Below are positions 63,971-64,000 of a stretch of 64,000 bases of DNA, piece by piece. Location of the stretch: positions 108,501-172,500 of the forward strand of contig NZ_CP032694.1 of assembly GCF_003627755.1 (NCBI RefSeq). The letters run 5' to 3'. The notes beneath the pieces were generated by a model that had not been told where the DNA came from, searched no databases, and saw nothing but the letters and a program-made list of their open reading frames with translations. The stretch is from Rhizobium jaguaris. Lineage in GTDB: Bacteria > Pseudomonadota > Alphaproteobacteria > Rhizobiales > Rhizobiaceae. Numbering within the stretch: the stretch's first letter is position 1; every line of letters starts with the position of its first letter. Position numbers and translations under genes: made by a program.

Positions 63971-64000
63971 ATGCCGAAGCGATTTATTAACCATGAATTG
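63971..64000 (+). CDS. Possible 5' end of a gene cut by the window
   Basis: ATG 63971 preceded by AGGGACGAG; reads MPKRFINHEL to the window edge. It is too short to assign; it may be chance. Confidence 0.25.
   Translation, partial: MPKRFINHEL

Overview
This is a 64 kb piece of a fast-growing rhizobial chromosome. The gene content and order fit Rhizobium, probably the etli/phaseoli/leguminosarum group: irr divergent from fabA-fabB-fabI, the rimP-nusA-ylxR-infB-rbfA-truB-rpsO-pnp block, dnaK-dnaJ, an SRP RNA beside dnaX, DUF982 proteins and several families of rhizobial intergenic palindromes. The species call rests on recognised gene order and protein character only; no search was run.

Layout. 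0-5.2 kb: tail of a DUF218 protein, a TRIC-type channel, Irr, and the unsaturated fatty acid genes fabA-fabB-fabI. 5.2-8.3 kb: a GNAT enzyme, a membrane acyltransferase and an RsmC-like methyltransferase broken by a frameshift. 8.6-18.9 kb: the minus-strand translation/RNA-decay block rimP to pnp. 19-23.8 kb: a LysR regulator divergent from an MttB-family methyltransferase, then an MltB-type lytic transglycosylase and recR; the first three all carry single-base breaks. 23.8-31.7 kb: MOSC, LysE, a small hydrolase and an Lrp-type regulator, ybaB-dnaX-SRP RNA, HIT-nudC, and a WYL regulator with a VOC protein. 31.9-43 kb: pheA, kdsB, membrane cytochrome c, patatin, AEC transporter, a pfkB-type kinase, CadD-like and SH3 proteins, a hydroxyacid dehydrogenase, GNAT-moeB and recF. 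43-50.4 kb: a MarR/GST pair with clear twin operators, dnaJ, dnaK with a heat-shock promoter, and a class A PBP.

50.4-54.3 kb is the only accessory-looking stretch: short proteins of unknown function, two DUF982 genes and what looks like the C-terminal end of a tyrosine recombinase. 54.3-64 kb returns to core-type genes: a NodT-like outer-membrane lipoprotein, purC, an SLC13-type transporter, a phosphoribosyltransferase, an rRNA pseudouridine synthase and an OmpR/EnvZ-type two-component pair.

The most striking global signal is technical or evolutionary: six genes contain seven breaks, and each is repaired by adding exactly one base. Three of the breaks lie in runs of four identical bases. 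This pattern fits sequencing deletions better than independent gene decay, and it affects how these genes should be read. I found no CRISPR array, prophage, defence island or biosynthetic cluster. The less expected biology is the regulatory DNA (MarR operators, OmpR-type tandem boxes, an RpoH promoter, a palindrome before the NodT-like gene), a candidate structured RNA at 36.7-36.86 kb, and the compact palindromic repeats.
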